A stretch of DNA of 64,000 nucleotides from NCBI RefSeq assembly GCF_042646165.1, contig NZ_JBHRTC010000023.1; one strand, given 5' to 3'. This DNA comes from Microbaculum marinum. Its GTDB lineage: Bacteria > Pseudomonadota > Alphaproteobacteria > Rhizobiales > Tepidamorphaceae. The notes below the pieces were generated by a model. It did no database searches. It was not told where the DNA came from and saw only the letters and a list, made by a program, of their open reading frames with translations. The position numbers and the translations under genes were made by a program. Below, one piece after another: positions 24,984 to 34,095 of the stretch (positions are counted from its first letter, which is position 1; each line of letters starts with the position of its first letter).

Positions 24984-27527
24984 TCATCTTTGAGAGGCTT
25001 CGCGCGCTTGCGAATAAACTGCGACTGCGATGAGGGTGAGAAGTCCGATGAACCAGTACTGCCACGCTTGAGACAGGCGCAGGAACACCATCGAGGAATT
25101 GACTTCCTGTATCAGCACGGCGCCGAGCAGGACGCCGATGAAGCTGCCGCGCCCGCCGTAGAGGCTGGCGCCGCCGAGCACGACCGCGGCGATGCTGGCC
25201 AGGGTGTATTCGACGCCCTGGTTCGGGTCGCCGATGCCGAGCTGCGCGGTGACGAGCAGGCCGCCGAGCATGGTGAACAGGCTGCAGAGCACGAATGCGA
25301 CGACGACCGTCGCGCCTGTGCGGACGCCGATGTGACGGGCGGCGTCCTCGTTCGAGCCGACGGCCCGCAAGCTCATGCCCCAGCGGGTGAACCGCAGCGC
25401 CAGTTCGAGACCGATCCCCAGCAGGACGGCGAGAACGAAGACCGCCGGAACGCCGCCCATGCTGTACTTGACGATGTCCATGTAGGCCGGGGCGATCGGG
25501 CCATCGGGATAGGGGCGCAGCAGCACGGATATGCCCTGCAGGATGATGAAGATGCCAAGCGTCGCCGCCACCGCGCTGAACCTGCCGAAGGTCACCAGCG
25601 TGCCGTTGGCAAGGCCGACCAGGGCCGCGATGCCGATGACGGCGCCGAAGCCCAGCAGCCAGTGCAGCGCCGGAACGCCCTCGTTGAAAAAGAACGACGA
25701 GGCGACGAGCGTCAGCCCGACCAGCGGGCCGACCGACAGGTCGATCCGCGCCGCGAGCACCGTCGTCAGCTGGCCGTAGGCGATGAACGCCAGAGCCGCC
25801 GACATGAACAGGATCTTCTCGATGTTGAAGGCCGAGACGAACCGCATGTTCTGGCCCGAGGCCAGAAGCCCGATCAGCACGATCAGCACGGCCAGGACGA
25901 TGCCGGGCACGTAGTCGCTGGCCGCGAGGGTCCGGATCCGGTGCGCGCCAGACGCTCTGGCGCGGGCGCCGGTGCCGCCCGCGTCCCGGTGTGTCTTGGC
26001 GTTGATGATCGCGTGGCCGATGTTGGATTCGGTGACGTCCGCGCCGGCGAGTTCGCCGACGAGGCGGCCCCTCGAGAAGACCAGCACGCGGTCGCAAAGA
26101 CCTTCGAGCTCGACGATATCGGACGAGACGACGACGATCGGCACGCCGCTCGCCGCGAGGTCGCGGAGGATGTGGTAGATGTCCGCCCTGGCGCCGATAT
26201 CGACGCCGGCGGTCGGCTCCTCGGCGAGCAGCAGCGAGGCATTTGCCAGCAGCGCGCGCGAGATCAGGGTCTTCTGCTGGTTGCCGCCGGATAGCGTCGA
26301 CATCGGCTGGTCGATCGAGGCGGTTCGGATGTTGAGCTTGTCGCGCTGCTCGTTCATCCGCCGGCGTTCCAGGCCGGAATCGATCACGCCCAGCCGGCTG
26401 AAGAACCTCAGCGCCGAGATCGTCGCGTTCTCGCGCACCGACAGGCTGCGGAACGCGCCCTCCTGCTGACGATCGGGCGGCAGGTAGATGATACCCGCCC
26501 GCCGCGCCGTCTGCTGGTTGCCGAGACCGATCGGATCGCCAGCCAGCGTCACCGTGCCTTCGGCCCGTTCGAGGCCGGCAAGCGCGCGCAGGAACTCGCT
26601 CTGGCCGTTGCCGGTGATGCCGGCGATGCCGACGATCTCGCCGCGCCGCGCCACCATCGACACGTCGACGAATTCCTTGCCGCTGAGACCGGAGACGTCG
26701 AGCAGGACCGGCCCGTCCAACGCGGTGTCGTTCTTCGGGGGAAAGGTCTTCTCGACGTCGCGCCCGACGATGAGATTGAGGATCTGGTGGTCGGTGAAGT
26801 CAGCGACGAGCCCCGACCCCTTGACCTCGCCGTCGCGCATCACGGTGACGGCATCGGCGATCTGCCGGATTTCCTGCAGGCGGTGGGAGATGTAGATGAC
26901 CACCGCGCCGCCCCTGGCGACCTTGCGGACGTTCTCGAACAGGATGTCGACCAGATCCGCCGTCAGCGCGGCGGTCGGCTCGTCCAGGATCAGAACCTTC
27001 GGGTCGATCGCCAGCGCCTTGGCGAGCTCGATGAGCTGGGCCTGGGCGATGTCGACGTCGGAGAGGCGGGCCGACGGACGGACCGTGGCCCCGACCCGCT
27101 GCAGTTGACGGTCGACCCACTCGCGCGGCTTCTGGCCCTCGCGGAATGCCTGCGGAACACCCAGCAGCAGATTTTCCGCGACCGTCATGTCGGGCATGAT
27201 GGCCGGGTGCTGGTGGACGATGGCGAGGCCGTGCTTCTGCGCTTCGGCGGTGGTCAGGCCGTCGCAGACGTGGCCGCAGATGTCGATCGTGCCGCGGTCC
27301 GGCCTGACGCCGCCCGAGGCGATCGCCATCAGCGTCGACTTGCCGGCTCCGTTCTCGCCGAGCAGGGCGTGTATCTCGCCGCTGCGCGCCTCGAAGGTCA
27401 CGTCCTTGACCGCCGTCACGGGGCCGAACTGTTTCCAGACGCCCTGCAAGCGCAGGTCGCGGTGGCGGCCGTCTGCGTCAACGCGCATGCTGTCGTCTGC
27501 CTTGCCCTGCTGGGGAATGGTATCCAA
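24984..27527 (-). CDS. sugar ABC transporter: fused ATPase (two ABC domains) and permease
   Basis: An 847-residue fusion. Residues about 20-510 are a ribose/RbsA-type tandem ATPase. The first domain has Walker A GENGAGKST (Lys63) and a degenerate signature; the second has LSGGNQQK and Walker B LLLAEEPTAGVD. Residues about 520-847 form an RbsC-type permease with eight to ten membrane helices and the loop motif RAVGSNEDAARHIGV. The reading frame is continuous. In this transporter family the two parts are normally separate proteins. It is the last gene of the long leftward operon, after the binding protein and a second, unfused permease, so the complex may be a heterodimer of a free permease and the fused one. 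Confidence 0.88.
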   Translation of the reverse strand: MDTIPQQGKADDSMRVDADGRHRDLRLQGVWKQFGPVTAVKDVTFEARSGEIHALLGENGAGKSTLMAIASGGVRPDRGTIDICGHVCDGLTTAEAQKHGLAIVHQHPAIMPDMTVAENLLLGVPQAFREGQKPREWVDRQLQRVGATVRPSARLSDVDIAQAQLIELAKALAIDPKVLILDEPTAALTADLVDILFENVRKVARGGAVVIYISHRLQEIRQIADAVTVMRDGEVKGSGLVADFTDHQILNLIVGRDVEKTFPPKNDTALDGPVLLDVSGLSGKEFVDVSMVARRGEIVGIAGITGNGQSEFLRALAGLERAEGTVTLAGDPIGLGNQQTARRAGIIYLPPDRQQEGAFRSLSVRENATISALRFFSRLGVIDSGLERRRMNEQRDKLNIRTASIDQPMSTLSGGNQQKTLISRALLANASLLLAEEPTAGVDIGARADIYHILRDLAASGVPIVVVSSDIVELEGLCDRVLVFSRGRLVGELAGADVTESNIGHAIINAKTHRDAGGTGARARASGAHRIRTLAASDYVPGIVLAVLIVLIGLLASGQNMRFVSAFNIEKILFMSAALAFIAYGQLTTVLAARIDLSVGPLVGLTLVASSFFFNEGVPALHWLLGFGAVIGIAALVGLANGTLVTFGRFSAVAATLGIFIILQGISVLLRPYPDGPIAPAYMDIVKYSMGGVPAVFVLAVLLGIGLELALRFTRWGMSLRAVGSNEDAARHIGVRTGATVVVAFVLCSLFTMLGGLLVTAQLGIGDPNQGVEYTLASIAAVVLGGASLYGGRGSFIGVLLGAVLIQEVNSSMVFLRLSQAWQYWFIGLLTLIAVAVYSQAREASQR

Positions 27528-27562
27528 GCGCTCTTCTCCCGATTGGCGTCGAGCGGAGCAAG

Positions 27563-27596
27563 CGGCCCGGGCGGAAGATCTCCTCCGCCCGGGCCG
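27563..27596 (-). terminator. intra-operon hairpin after sugar-binding-protein gene
   Basis: Perfect 13-base GC-rich arms (27563-27575 and 27584-27596) around an 8-base loop, six bases past the binding-protein stop and before the fused ATPase-permease start. No T-run follows. It probably stabilises or attenuates the operon mRNA. Confidence 0.55.
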
Positions 27597-27601
27597 ATCC
27601 C

Positions 27602-28825
27602 TCAGAGGCCGCCCTTGAGCGCGGCCAGGACCTGATCGTCGGTCAGGCTGGTGCCGTTCGAAGCGGATTCCGGAAGCTTCGGATTGCAGAACACCTTGCC
27701 TTCCAGGGAGTCCTCGAGCTGGAAGTTGGTCACTTCCTTCTCGCCGGGCTTGGCGACGACGTGCTCGGTGCCGTTCGGATCGGTGATGACGAGCGGCTCG
27801 TCCATCGTGCCGCCGGCGGCTTCAGCGATCGCCCAGCGGACCGCGAGGCGGACATTCCACTGCTCGGCACTGTTGGTCGAGAACTGGAAGTTGGCGTCCG
27901 GGTTCTCCTTGTGCAGCTTCTGCCAGGTGCAGCCGAAGACGTTGGCGTCCTCGCCGGCGACCTTCGGCAGCTCGCGATTGGCCCGCTCGAACACGCCCGA
28001 GGCAACCACGCCCATGCTGAGGTCGGCAATGACGCCGTCGATCTCCGGGTACTGGGCGATGAGCGCCGTCAGCCGCTGCGCGACCAGGCTCGAGTCCCAG
28101 TTGGTCACCTCAAAGGGCTTCTCGCCGATCTGCTCGATGTCGGGATAGTCCTTCAGCGCATCGGCGATGCCCTGCGCCCGCTCGCGGCTCTGGCTGGTGC
28201 CGGCGGGACCGCCGAGATAGGCGATCTTGCCCTTGCCGTCGAGCGCCTTGGCCATCCAGGTGCCCCAGTCGACGCCGTCCTGGTAGAAGTTGGTGCCGAC
28301 GAAGACGCTGTAGTCCTTGCCTTCCTCGCCGCCGACGCGGGCGCGGTAGGGAACCACCGTGCTGCCCTGATTGAAGGCGTCGCGGATGGCCGGCAGCATG
28401 GCCGGGCCGGCGTCCGGGAAGACGACGATCGCCTGGACGCCGCGCGCCGCGAGGCCGTTCAGATCCGAAATCGCCTTCTGGGTGTTGCCCTGGCCGTCGG
28501 TGTGATCCCAGCCGACCACGTTCGGGCAGCGGCTGGCCTCGTTGATCGCGGCGGCGGTGGTCATCTGCCGCCACGGGTTCTGGGCGAAGCCGTCGGCCAG
28601 CGCGACCTCGATTTCCTTGGTGCCGCAGAAGTTCGGCGGCGTCTGGGCCGGCTCGGCGCAGAAGATGCCGTCGGCGATGTCCTCGCACCATTCGGCGGCC
28701 TGCGCCTGGCCGACCAGCGAGCTCCCCGGCGCATAGCCGAGTGCGGCGCAGGCGACGGCCGCAGCGCCCAGTTTCAGTCCCGCCCTGAAGACGGAGCTGG
28801 TTGAACTCTTGATCACGGTGTTCAT
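27602..28825 (-). CDS. sugar ABC transporter substrate-binding protein
   Basis: A 407-residue periplasmic binding protein of the ribose/LacI-like fold (family 2). The start at 28825 follows a GGGAGGA site; a longer start eight codons upstream lacks one. A long signal peptide ends near AQAAEW. Segment IEVALADGFAQNPWRQMTTA and the later hinge region match the peripla_BP family. An N-terminal pair of cysteines in the mature part (WCEDIADGIFC) could form a disulfide. It feeds the permease and the fused ATPase-permease. The ligand is unknown but is probably a polyol, sugar acid or lactone, given the enzymes upstream. Confidence 0.88.
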   Translation of the reverse strand: MNTVIKSSTSSVFRAGLKLGAAAVACAALGYAPGSSLVGQAQAAEWCEDIADGIFCAEPAQTPPNFCGTKEIEVALADGFAQNPWRQMTTAAAINEASRCPNVVGWDHTDGQGNTQKAISDLNGLAARGVQAIVVFPDAGPAMLPAIRDAFNQGSTVVPYRARVGGEEGKDYSVFVGTNFYQDGVDWGTWMAKALDGKGKIAYLGGPAGTSQSRERAQGIADALKDYPDIEQIGEKPFEVTNWDSSLVAQRLTALIAQYPEIDGVIADLSMGVVASGVFERANRELPKVAGEDANVFGCTWQKLHKENPDANFQFSTNSAEQWNVRLAVRWAIAEAAGGTMDEPLVITDPNGTEHVVAKPGEKEVTNFQLEDSLEGKVFCNPKLPESASNGTSLTDDQVLAALKGGL

Positions 28826-28917
28826 TTGCATTCCTCCCTTACGGTTCACTGTCTGTCGGTGCGGTACCTGTTGCTCTCCGCACCGGAACGATTTGCTGCC
28901 TTGCAGCCCCGGCCCGC

Positions 28918-29955
28918 CTAGCAGTACGACCGGTTTCTCACCCTGAAGAGCCGGGAGAGATCCTTGAATTTCACGCCATAGACGCCGAGCCCGATGAGGA
29001 TCGCCGCGCCCTGGAACAGGTACTGGACGCCGACGCTCGCACCCGTCGTCAGAACCAGTTGCTGAAGCTGTGTCAGAAAGATCGCCGCGATAACCGTGGC
29101 CGCGAGATTGCCGCGTCCGCCGAACAGCGAGGTGCCGCCGAGCACCGCCGCTGCGATCGAGGGCATCAGGTAGTTGTCGCCCTGCTGGGGGCTTGGAAGT
29201 TGCATCAGGCCGCCGAGGAAGATGCCGCCGGCGGCGTACAGCAGCGCGGCGCCGATATAGGCGGCGGTCTTGTAGCGGGCGGTGGCGATGCCGGCGGCGC
29301 GCGCCGCCCGCTCGTTGGCGCCGACCGCCTCGAAGACGCGGCCGAAACTGGTCGCCTTGATGATGAAGATCAGCACGACGGCGACCGCCAGGGCGAGGTA
29401 GGCGAGCAGCGACAGGCCGAACAGCTTGGCGTTGACGAAGGCCGATATCTCGAGCGGGATGGCGACCGGCGTGCCGCCGGAGATGCTGATGTTGACGCCG
29501 TAGAGCAGCGCGTTCATGCCGATGGTGGCAACGATCGGCGCGACGCTGACCCGGCTGACCAGGATCCCGCTGATGAGGCCGGCCAGCGCGGCGGCGCCGA
29601 ACGCCAGCGCCAGGGCCGGCACCAGATCGGGCGACCCGCCCGGACCGCCGTTGGCGAAGTAGCAGACGATCACCGCGCTCAGCGACACGACGCCGGGCAC
29701 CGATAGGTCGATGCCGCCCTGCTGGATGACCAGCGTCTGCCCGAGCGCGACCAGCGCCAGGATGGCGGCGAAGGGCACGGTGCCGCTCAGCGCGCCGCTG
29801 CTCAGGCTCTGCGGCGCGACGACGATGCAGATCGCAAACAGCAGCAAGGTCGCGATGGCGATGCCCGCCGTCGGCCCGCCAAGGGAGGCGATCCAGCCGG
29901 GCGAGCCCGTCGCGGCTGCGGGCATTCGGGTCGAGCGTTCGGTGTCGCTGGCCAA
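28918..29955 (-). CDS. sugar ABC transporter permease (RbsC type)
   Basis: A 345-residue inner-membrane protein with about nine hydrophobic helices. It has the family motif IDLSVPGVVSLSA and the cytoplasmic loop FEAVGANERAARAAGI, parallel to the loop in the permease half of the fused protein. It precedes the binding-protein gene in the leftward operon. Two different permease units in one operon point to a heterodimeric channel. Confidence 0.9.
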   Translation of the reverse strand: MASDTERSTRMPAAATGSPGWIASLGGPTAGIAIATLLLFAICIVVAPQSLSSGALSGTVPFAAILALVALGQTLVIQQGGIDLSVPGVVSLSAVIVCYFANGGPGGSPDLVPALALAFGAAALAGLISGILVSRVSVAPIVATIGMNALLYGVNISISGGTPVAIPLEISAFVNAKLFGLSLLAYLALAVAVVLIFIIKATSFGRVFEAVGANERAARAAGIATARYKTAAYIGAALLYAAGGIFLGGLMQLPSPQQGDNYLMPSIAAAVLGGTSLFGGRGNLAATVIAAIFLTQLQQLVLTTGASVGVQYLFQGAAILIGLGVYGVKFKDLSRLFRVRNRSYC

Positions 29956-29966
29956 CGACGTGATCC

Positions 29967-30857
29967 CTAGGTCTCGACCGCCGAGGAGGCGCCGTCGGCC
30001 AGGCAGATCTCAGTCACCCGCAGCTCGTTGCGGGAGATGCGCGAGGGGAAGGTCTGCTCGAGCCGCGATTCATGGACGGGTATGACGCGCAGCGACTCGT
30101 AGCCGACCTGCTTCATCATCTCCTCGGTCGCCATGACAAGGTTGATCTGGCTGCCGGTGGCCAGGCCGACCGGCACGTACATGTCGTCGATCTTCAGCTG
30201 CTCGTTGGCGCCGTTGAGGTTCTCGAACTGGTAGATCAGGTCGCCGGCCAGCACCCAGGTGTCGCCGGACTGCCTGGCGCCGTCGTTGCGGACCGTCACC
30301 CACATGCTGGCGAAGGTGTGGGTCTCGTAGGCGACGTGCAGGTCGATGCCGGGATAGACGTCCTCCATGTCGCCGTCGACGAGGACGAGCCTGTTGTCGC
30401 GGGCGAGCTGGACGCCGCGCAGGATGTCGGCGGTGTCGATGCCCGACATGATCCAGCGCATCCGGTCGGGCAGCGTCATCGCCCAGACCCAGCTCTGCAG
30501 CTCCTTCTTCTGCATGTAGAAGGTGGCGTTCGGAAACGCCTCGACGTTGCCGAAATGGTCGAAATGCGCGTGGGTGATGAAGACCGCGTCGATGTCCTCG
30601 GGCGTCAGCCCGATCTCGGCAAGCACGTCGGCGGGCGGCCGCCACTTCTGGACGTTGAACAGATTGCCGAGATACTGGCCGTAGTCGGTGTGGTTGTAGC
30701 CGACGTCGACCATCGCCGCCCAGCCGTCGCCCTTGATGACGGCGTAGCAGTAGGGAAGCTTCACGTAGCCCTCGTTGTGGGCTCCGTAGATCACGCCGCT
30801 CTTGTGGTATTCGGGCACATACCCGTACTCCAGCACGTAGATCGAATAGAGGGACAT
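29967..30857 (-). CDS. metallo-beta-lactamase-fold lactonase (AHL-lactonase-like)
   Basis: A 296-residue hydrolase. The zinc motif HxHxDH is His96, His98, Asp100 and His101 in ITHAHFDHFGN, with a later Asp in LAGDLIY and His in PVHESR. The start at 30857 follows a GGGAGGAAA site. Relatives open N-acyl-homoserine lactones or other lactones. In an operon with dehydrogenases and a second predicted lactonase (34082-34978) a catabolic sugar-lactone role is more likely than quorum quenching, though the latter cannot be excluded. Confidence 0.85.
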   Translation of the reverse strand: MSLYSIYVLEYGYVPEYHKSGVIYGAHNEGYVKLPYCYAVIKGDGWAAMVDVGYNHTDYGQYLGNLFNVQKWRPPADVLAEIGLTPEDIDAVFITHAHFDHFGNVEAFPNATFYMQKKELQSWVWAMTLPDRMRWIMSGIDTADILRGVQLARDNRLVLVDGDMEDVYPGIDLHVAYETHTFASMWVTVRNDGARQSGDTWVLAGDLIYQFENLNGANEQLKIDDMYVPVGLATGSQINLVMATEEMMKQVGYESLRVIPVHESRLEQTFPSRISRNELRVTEICLADGASSAVET

Positions 30858-30874
30858 CGTGCGGGTTTCCTCCC

Positions 30875-31480
30875 CTATTGGCCGCTTGCTTGTCGGTTCT
30901 TCGGGCGGCAGTTGCAGCACGCTGCAGAGAAATCCATCGGCGTCAGGCCGGCATCGGGCGCCGACAGCGCGAGCAGCCTCCGCTGGGCCGCGAACAGGTC
31001 GTTCATGGCTTCGTCGAGCGCGGCGCCGGCCGGGTCGATAAGATCGCCGGCCCGGTCGAGCACGGCGGCAATCGCGTTAAGCCGCGCGAGCAGCCCCTTC
31101 ATGGCGGCATGGTGCCGGCGTGCGCCGGCGGGCGCGGCGACCGCGTCCAGCCGCTCCCCACACGCCTTCAGCTGGTCGATCGCCGAGGCGAGCAGCAGGC
31201 CCTCGCGGCCGGGATCGAGCCGCGACGTCTGCAGCAGGAGCAGGAAGCCGGACAGCTGGGTGAGGCAGCGCTTCGCCGCGTCGTAGAGCGGGCGCATCTC
31301 GGAGAGGTAGACGGCACGTTCCTCGGTGCCGTGGGCCGCCGCGACGAGCGCCTCCGCCGACGACTCCTCCGGCACGTCCCAGATCGAGCAGGCCGCATCG
31401 TGAACCGAGCGGCCCGATGCGAGCGCCACCGGATCTGGGGCGGTCCTGAAGTCTTCTGTCGGCATCGTCGGGGGGATCAT
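30875..31480 (-). CDS. hypothetical helical protein in the catabolic operon
   Basis: A 201-residue protein I do not recognise. It is Ala/Leu/Arg-rich with long predicted helices, no signal peptide and no membrane segment. Its C-terminus carries a small Cys cluster (ACCNC) before a basic tail. It sits 17 bases from each neighbour on the same strand, between the SDR and the lactonase genes, so it is very likely part of the operon. An internal start six codons on is possible. The fold suggests a helical bundle, perhaps a small regulatory or accessory protein. Confidence 0.65.
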   Translation of the reverse strand: MIPPTMPTEDFRTAPDPVALASGRSVHDAACSIWDVPEESSAEALVAAAHGTEERAVYLSEMRPLYDAAKRCLTQLSGFLLLLQTSRLDPGREGLLLASAIDQLKACGERLDAVAAPAGARRHHAAMKGLLARLNAIAAVLDRAGDLIDPAGAALDEAMNDLFAAQRRLLALSAPDAGLTPMDFSAACCNCRPKNRQASGQ

Positions 31481-31497
31481 CGCTGCCGCCGTCGTCG

Positions 31498-32244
31498 CTA
31501 GTGCATGAACCGGCCGCCGTTCACGTCGAGGATCACTCCGGTGACGTAGTCGGCGAGGTCGGAGACGAGGAACAGGCAGCCCTTGGCGATGTCGTCGGCA
31601 GTGCCGAGCCGGCCGATCGGGATGTTGGCGACGATCGCCGTCTTCATCTCGTCGGTCAGCTTGTCGCCGAAGATGTCGGTGTCGATCGTGCCGGGGGCGA
31701 CGGCGTTGACCCGGATGCCGTGCGGCGCGAGTTCGCGGGCCATCGACTTGGTCAGGCTGTGGATGCCGCCCTTGGCGGCGGAATAGTGCGGGCCGCCGAA
31801 GATACCGCCGCCGATCTGGGCGGCGATCGAGCCGATCGAGACGATCGCGCCGGTCCGGCGCTCGATCATCTGCGGGATCACCGCCTGCGACATGTTCAGG
31901 CTGCCGCGCAGATTGGAATCGATCACCAGGTCGAAGTTCTCCTGGGTGATCTCCAGGATCTTGTCCGGCTGCGAGACGCCGGCGTTGTTGACGAGGATGT
32001 CGACGTGGCCGAACGCCTCGACGACCTTGGCGACGGCGTCCTTCGCCGTCGCCGGGTCGCGCACGTCGCAGGCCATGCCGATGTGGTCCGGCCCGATGTC
32101 GGCGGCGGCAGCGGCGGCGGCGTCGGCATCCAAGTCGAAAATCGCGACCCGGCAGCCCGCGTCCGCAAAGCGCTTCGCAGTCGCCTTGCCGATGCCCCTC
32201 CGGGAGGCAGCGCCGGTCACGATCGCGGTCTTGTCGTTCAGCAC
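31498..32244 (-). CDS. SDR-family oxidoreductase
   Basis: A 248-residue classical short-chain dehydrogenase begun at a GTG preceded by AGGAGG; a longer open frame upstream lies in another gene's shadow. The cofactor motif is TGAASRRGIGKA, the NNAG motif is intact, and the catalytic Tyr-x3-Lys is in HYSAAKGG. It resembles FabG-like sugar/polyol dehydrogenases. It follows a hydroxyacid dehydrogenase gene in the leftward operon and probably oxidises a hydroxyl of the same substrate or an intermediate. Confidence 0.88.
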   Translation of the reverse strand: MLNDKTAIVTGAASRRGIGKATAKRFADAGCRVAIFDLDADAAAAAAADIGPDHIGMACDVRDPATAKDAVAKVVEAFGHVDILVNNAGVSQPDKILEITQENFDLVIDSNLRGSLNMSQAVIPQMIERRTGAIVSIGSIAAQIGGGIFGGPHYSAAKGGIHSLTKSMARELAPHGIRVNAVAPGTIDTDIFGDKLTDEMKTAIVANIPIGRLGTADDIAKGCLFLVSDLADYVTGVILDVNGGRFMH

Positions 32245-32273
32245 GGTTCGAGTTCCTCCTGAGTGCCGGACCG

Positions 32274-33188
32274 TCAGTCGGCGTCTGCGTCCAGCAGGTC
32301 GAGCCCCGCCCAGCCTTCGATGAGCGCCGAGATGCGCGAGCAGTCCTCGTCGGCCATGCCCTGGGTCATCGCGAACTGCCAGAACTGGCGGACGTTGGTG
32401 CCGAGCCACATCGGCACGCCCATCTGCTCCGCCTCCTGCATGCAGAGCGTCACGTCCTTGTGCATGAGCTGGGTGCGGAAGTTCTGGTCGTAGCGGCGGC
32501 TGACCACGTGCTTGGGATAGGCGATCTCGGAGACCCACGACCGGCCGGACCCGGCATTGATGATCCGGAACAGATCCTCGGGATCGATGCCGCCCTTGCG
32601 CGCGAAGGCGAGCGCCTCGCCGACGATGACCATGTTCGTCGCGGTCAGCAGGTTGTTGGCGAGCTTGAGGATCTGCGCCTTGCCGACCTCCTCGCCGAGA
32701 TAGACGACGGTCTTGGTGAAGACGTCGAGGAACGGCCTCGCCGCCTCCAGCGTGTCCGCGTCGCCGGCCGCCATCACCGCAAGCGTTTCGTTCTCGACGC
32801 CGATCGGACCGCCGCTGACCGGCGCATCGAGCACCGACACCCCGCGGTCGCGCAGGGCGGCGCCGACCTTGCGCGCGACGCTCGGTCCGGTCGTCGACAG
32901 GTCGATGTAGCCGCGCATCTTCGCGCCGCCGGCGAGCCCGTCCTCGCCGAGCGCCACGGCCTCGACGATCGGCGCATTGGGAAGGCTGACGAAGACGGTT
33001 TCCGCCTGGCCGGCGACCGCGCGGGCGCTGGCCGCCGCCGTCGCGCCCTTTGCCACCAGCTTCGCCATGGCGTCGGGATCGGTGTCGAACACCACCACCT
33101 TCAGCCCGGCGGCCACCGCCTTGCCGACCATGGGCCGGCCCATGGCGCCAAGCCCGACAAAGCCATACACAGCGTCAGACACTCTCAA
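32274..33188 (-). CDS. beta-hydroxyacid dehydrogenase (3-hydroxyisobutyrate dehydrogenase-like), copy A
   Basis: A 304-residue member of the 3-hydroxyisobutyrate/tartronate semialdehyde reductase family. It has FVGLGAMGRPM at the N-terminus, the substrate motif DAPVSGGPIGVENETL and the catalytic Lys in KAQILKLANNLL. It overlaps the upstream copy B by 14 bases. It is one of three family members in this operon. They differ clearly in sequence, so they are probably specialised for successive or alternative hydroxyacid intermediates. Confidence 0.88.
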   Translation of the reverse strand: MRVSDAVYGFVGLGAMGRPMVGKAVAAGLKVVVFDTDPDAMAKLVAKGATAAASARAVAGQAETVFVSLPNAPIVEAVALGEDGLAGGAKMRGYIDLSTTGPSVARKVGAALRDRGVSVLDAPVSGGPIGVENETLAVMAAGDADTLEAARPFLDVFTKTVVYLGEEVGKAQILKLANNLLTATNMVIVGEALAFARKGGIDPEDLFRIINAGSGRSWVSEIAYPKHVVSRRYDQNFRTQLMHKDVTLCMQEAEQMGVPMWLGTNVRQFWQFAMTQGMADEDCSRISALIEGWAGLDLLDADAD

Positions 33189-34095
33189 CCTCCTGACCGG
33201 TGATCCCGTTTCCCGCCGACCCGGCGTAGAGCCGGTAGACGCCCGTCCCGTCGATCCCGCCGAGGCCGGAGGCGACGAGCAGTTTGAAAAGCTGCGTCGC
33301 CTGGCCGGACATGGGCGTCGGCGCCCCCGCGGCGCGGGCGACGTCCTGAACCATCTCCAGGTCCTTGAGCAGCTGCCGGGCGTAGGCGCGCGGCGCGAAG
33401 TCGTGGGCGACGATGCGCGGATAGAGCTGCCGCATCAGCTCGCCGTCGGCGTGGCCGTACCTGACGCATTCCGGCAGCAGCGCGGCGTCCATTCCGGCGG
33501 CCTCGGCCAGGCGGGCGGCCTCGGCGAGCACGGCGTAGTTGGTCGCGACGACGAGCTGGGCGATCGCCTTGGCGACGGCCCCGGCGCCGGTGTCGCCGGC
33601 CCTGGTGAACTGCCGGCCGATGGTGTCGAACAGCGGTTTCAGGCGCGCGATGGCGTCTTCCGGACCGCCGGCCATGATCGTCAGCTCGCCGGCTTCGGAC
33701 GCCGGCGGACCGCCGGATACCGGCGCGTCGATCCAGACGGCGCCGGTCTTCTCGGAGACCGCGGCGGCAATGCGCGTGCAGAAGGCAGGCGAGACGGTGG
33801 AGAAGTCGACGACGACCGAGTTAGCGGTCAACCACCCGGCGACCCCGTCCTCTCCGAAGACGGCAGCCTCGACCGCGGATTCCCACGGCAGGTTGAGCAG
33901 GACGCAGTCGGCGCCGCGCGCCGCGTCGGCCGCCGACGCGGCCGCCGTCACGCCTTTTTCGGCGACGGCGGCGAGACGGCCGGGATCGACGTCGAAGGCA
34001 CTCACGCGGTAGCCCCGCGCCGCCAGCAGCGCCGCCATCGGGCCGCCCATCAGGCCGACGCCCACATAGGCGATGGCGGGTTTATCCGAGGCCAT
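33175..34095 (-). CDS. beta-hydroxyacid dehydrogenase-like, copy B
   Basis: A 306-residue family member with YVGVGLMGGPM, DAPVSGGPPASEAG and a catalytic-Lys region AGAVAKAIAQL that departs from the usual K-x-x-N-N; the lysine is present but the paired Asn is replaced. That may change the substrate. It overlaps the genes on both sides by 14 bases, so translation is probably coupled with the lactonase and copy A. Confidence 0.85.
   Translation of the reverse strand: MASDKPAIAYVGVGLMGGPMAALLAARGYRVSAFDVDPGRLAAVAEKGVTAAASAADAARGADCVLLNLPWESAVEAAVFGEDGVAGWLTANSVVVDFSTVSPAFCTRIAAAVSEKTGAVWIDAPVSGGPPASEAGELTIMAGGPEDAIARLKPLFDTIGRQFTRAGDTGAGAVAKAIAQLVVATNYAVLAEAARLAEAAGMDAALLPECVRYGHADGELMRQLYPRIVAHDFAPRAYARQLLKDLEMVQDVARAAGAPTPMSGQATQLFKLLVASGLGGIDGTGVYRLYAGSAGNGITGQEVESV

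Noticed and set aside
24960..26294. 444-residue plus-strand open frame
   Set aside because: It is antisense to the fused ABC transporter gene, with composition typical of a shadow frame.
29967..30857. Quorum-quenching AHL lactonase
   Set aside because: The fold fits, but the gene is embedded in a carbon-catabolism operon with no luxI/luxR homologues nearby, so a dedicated quorum role is not supported.
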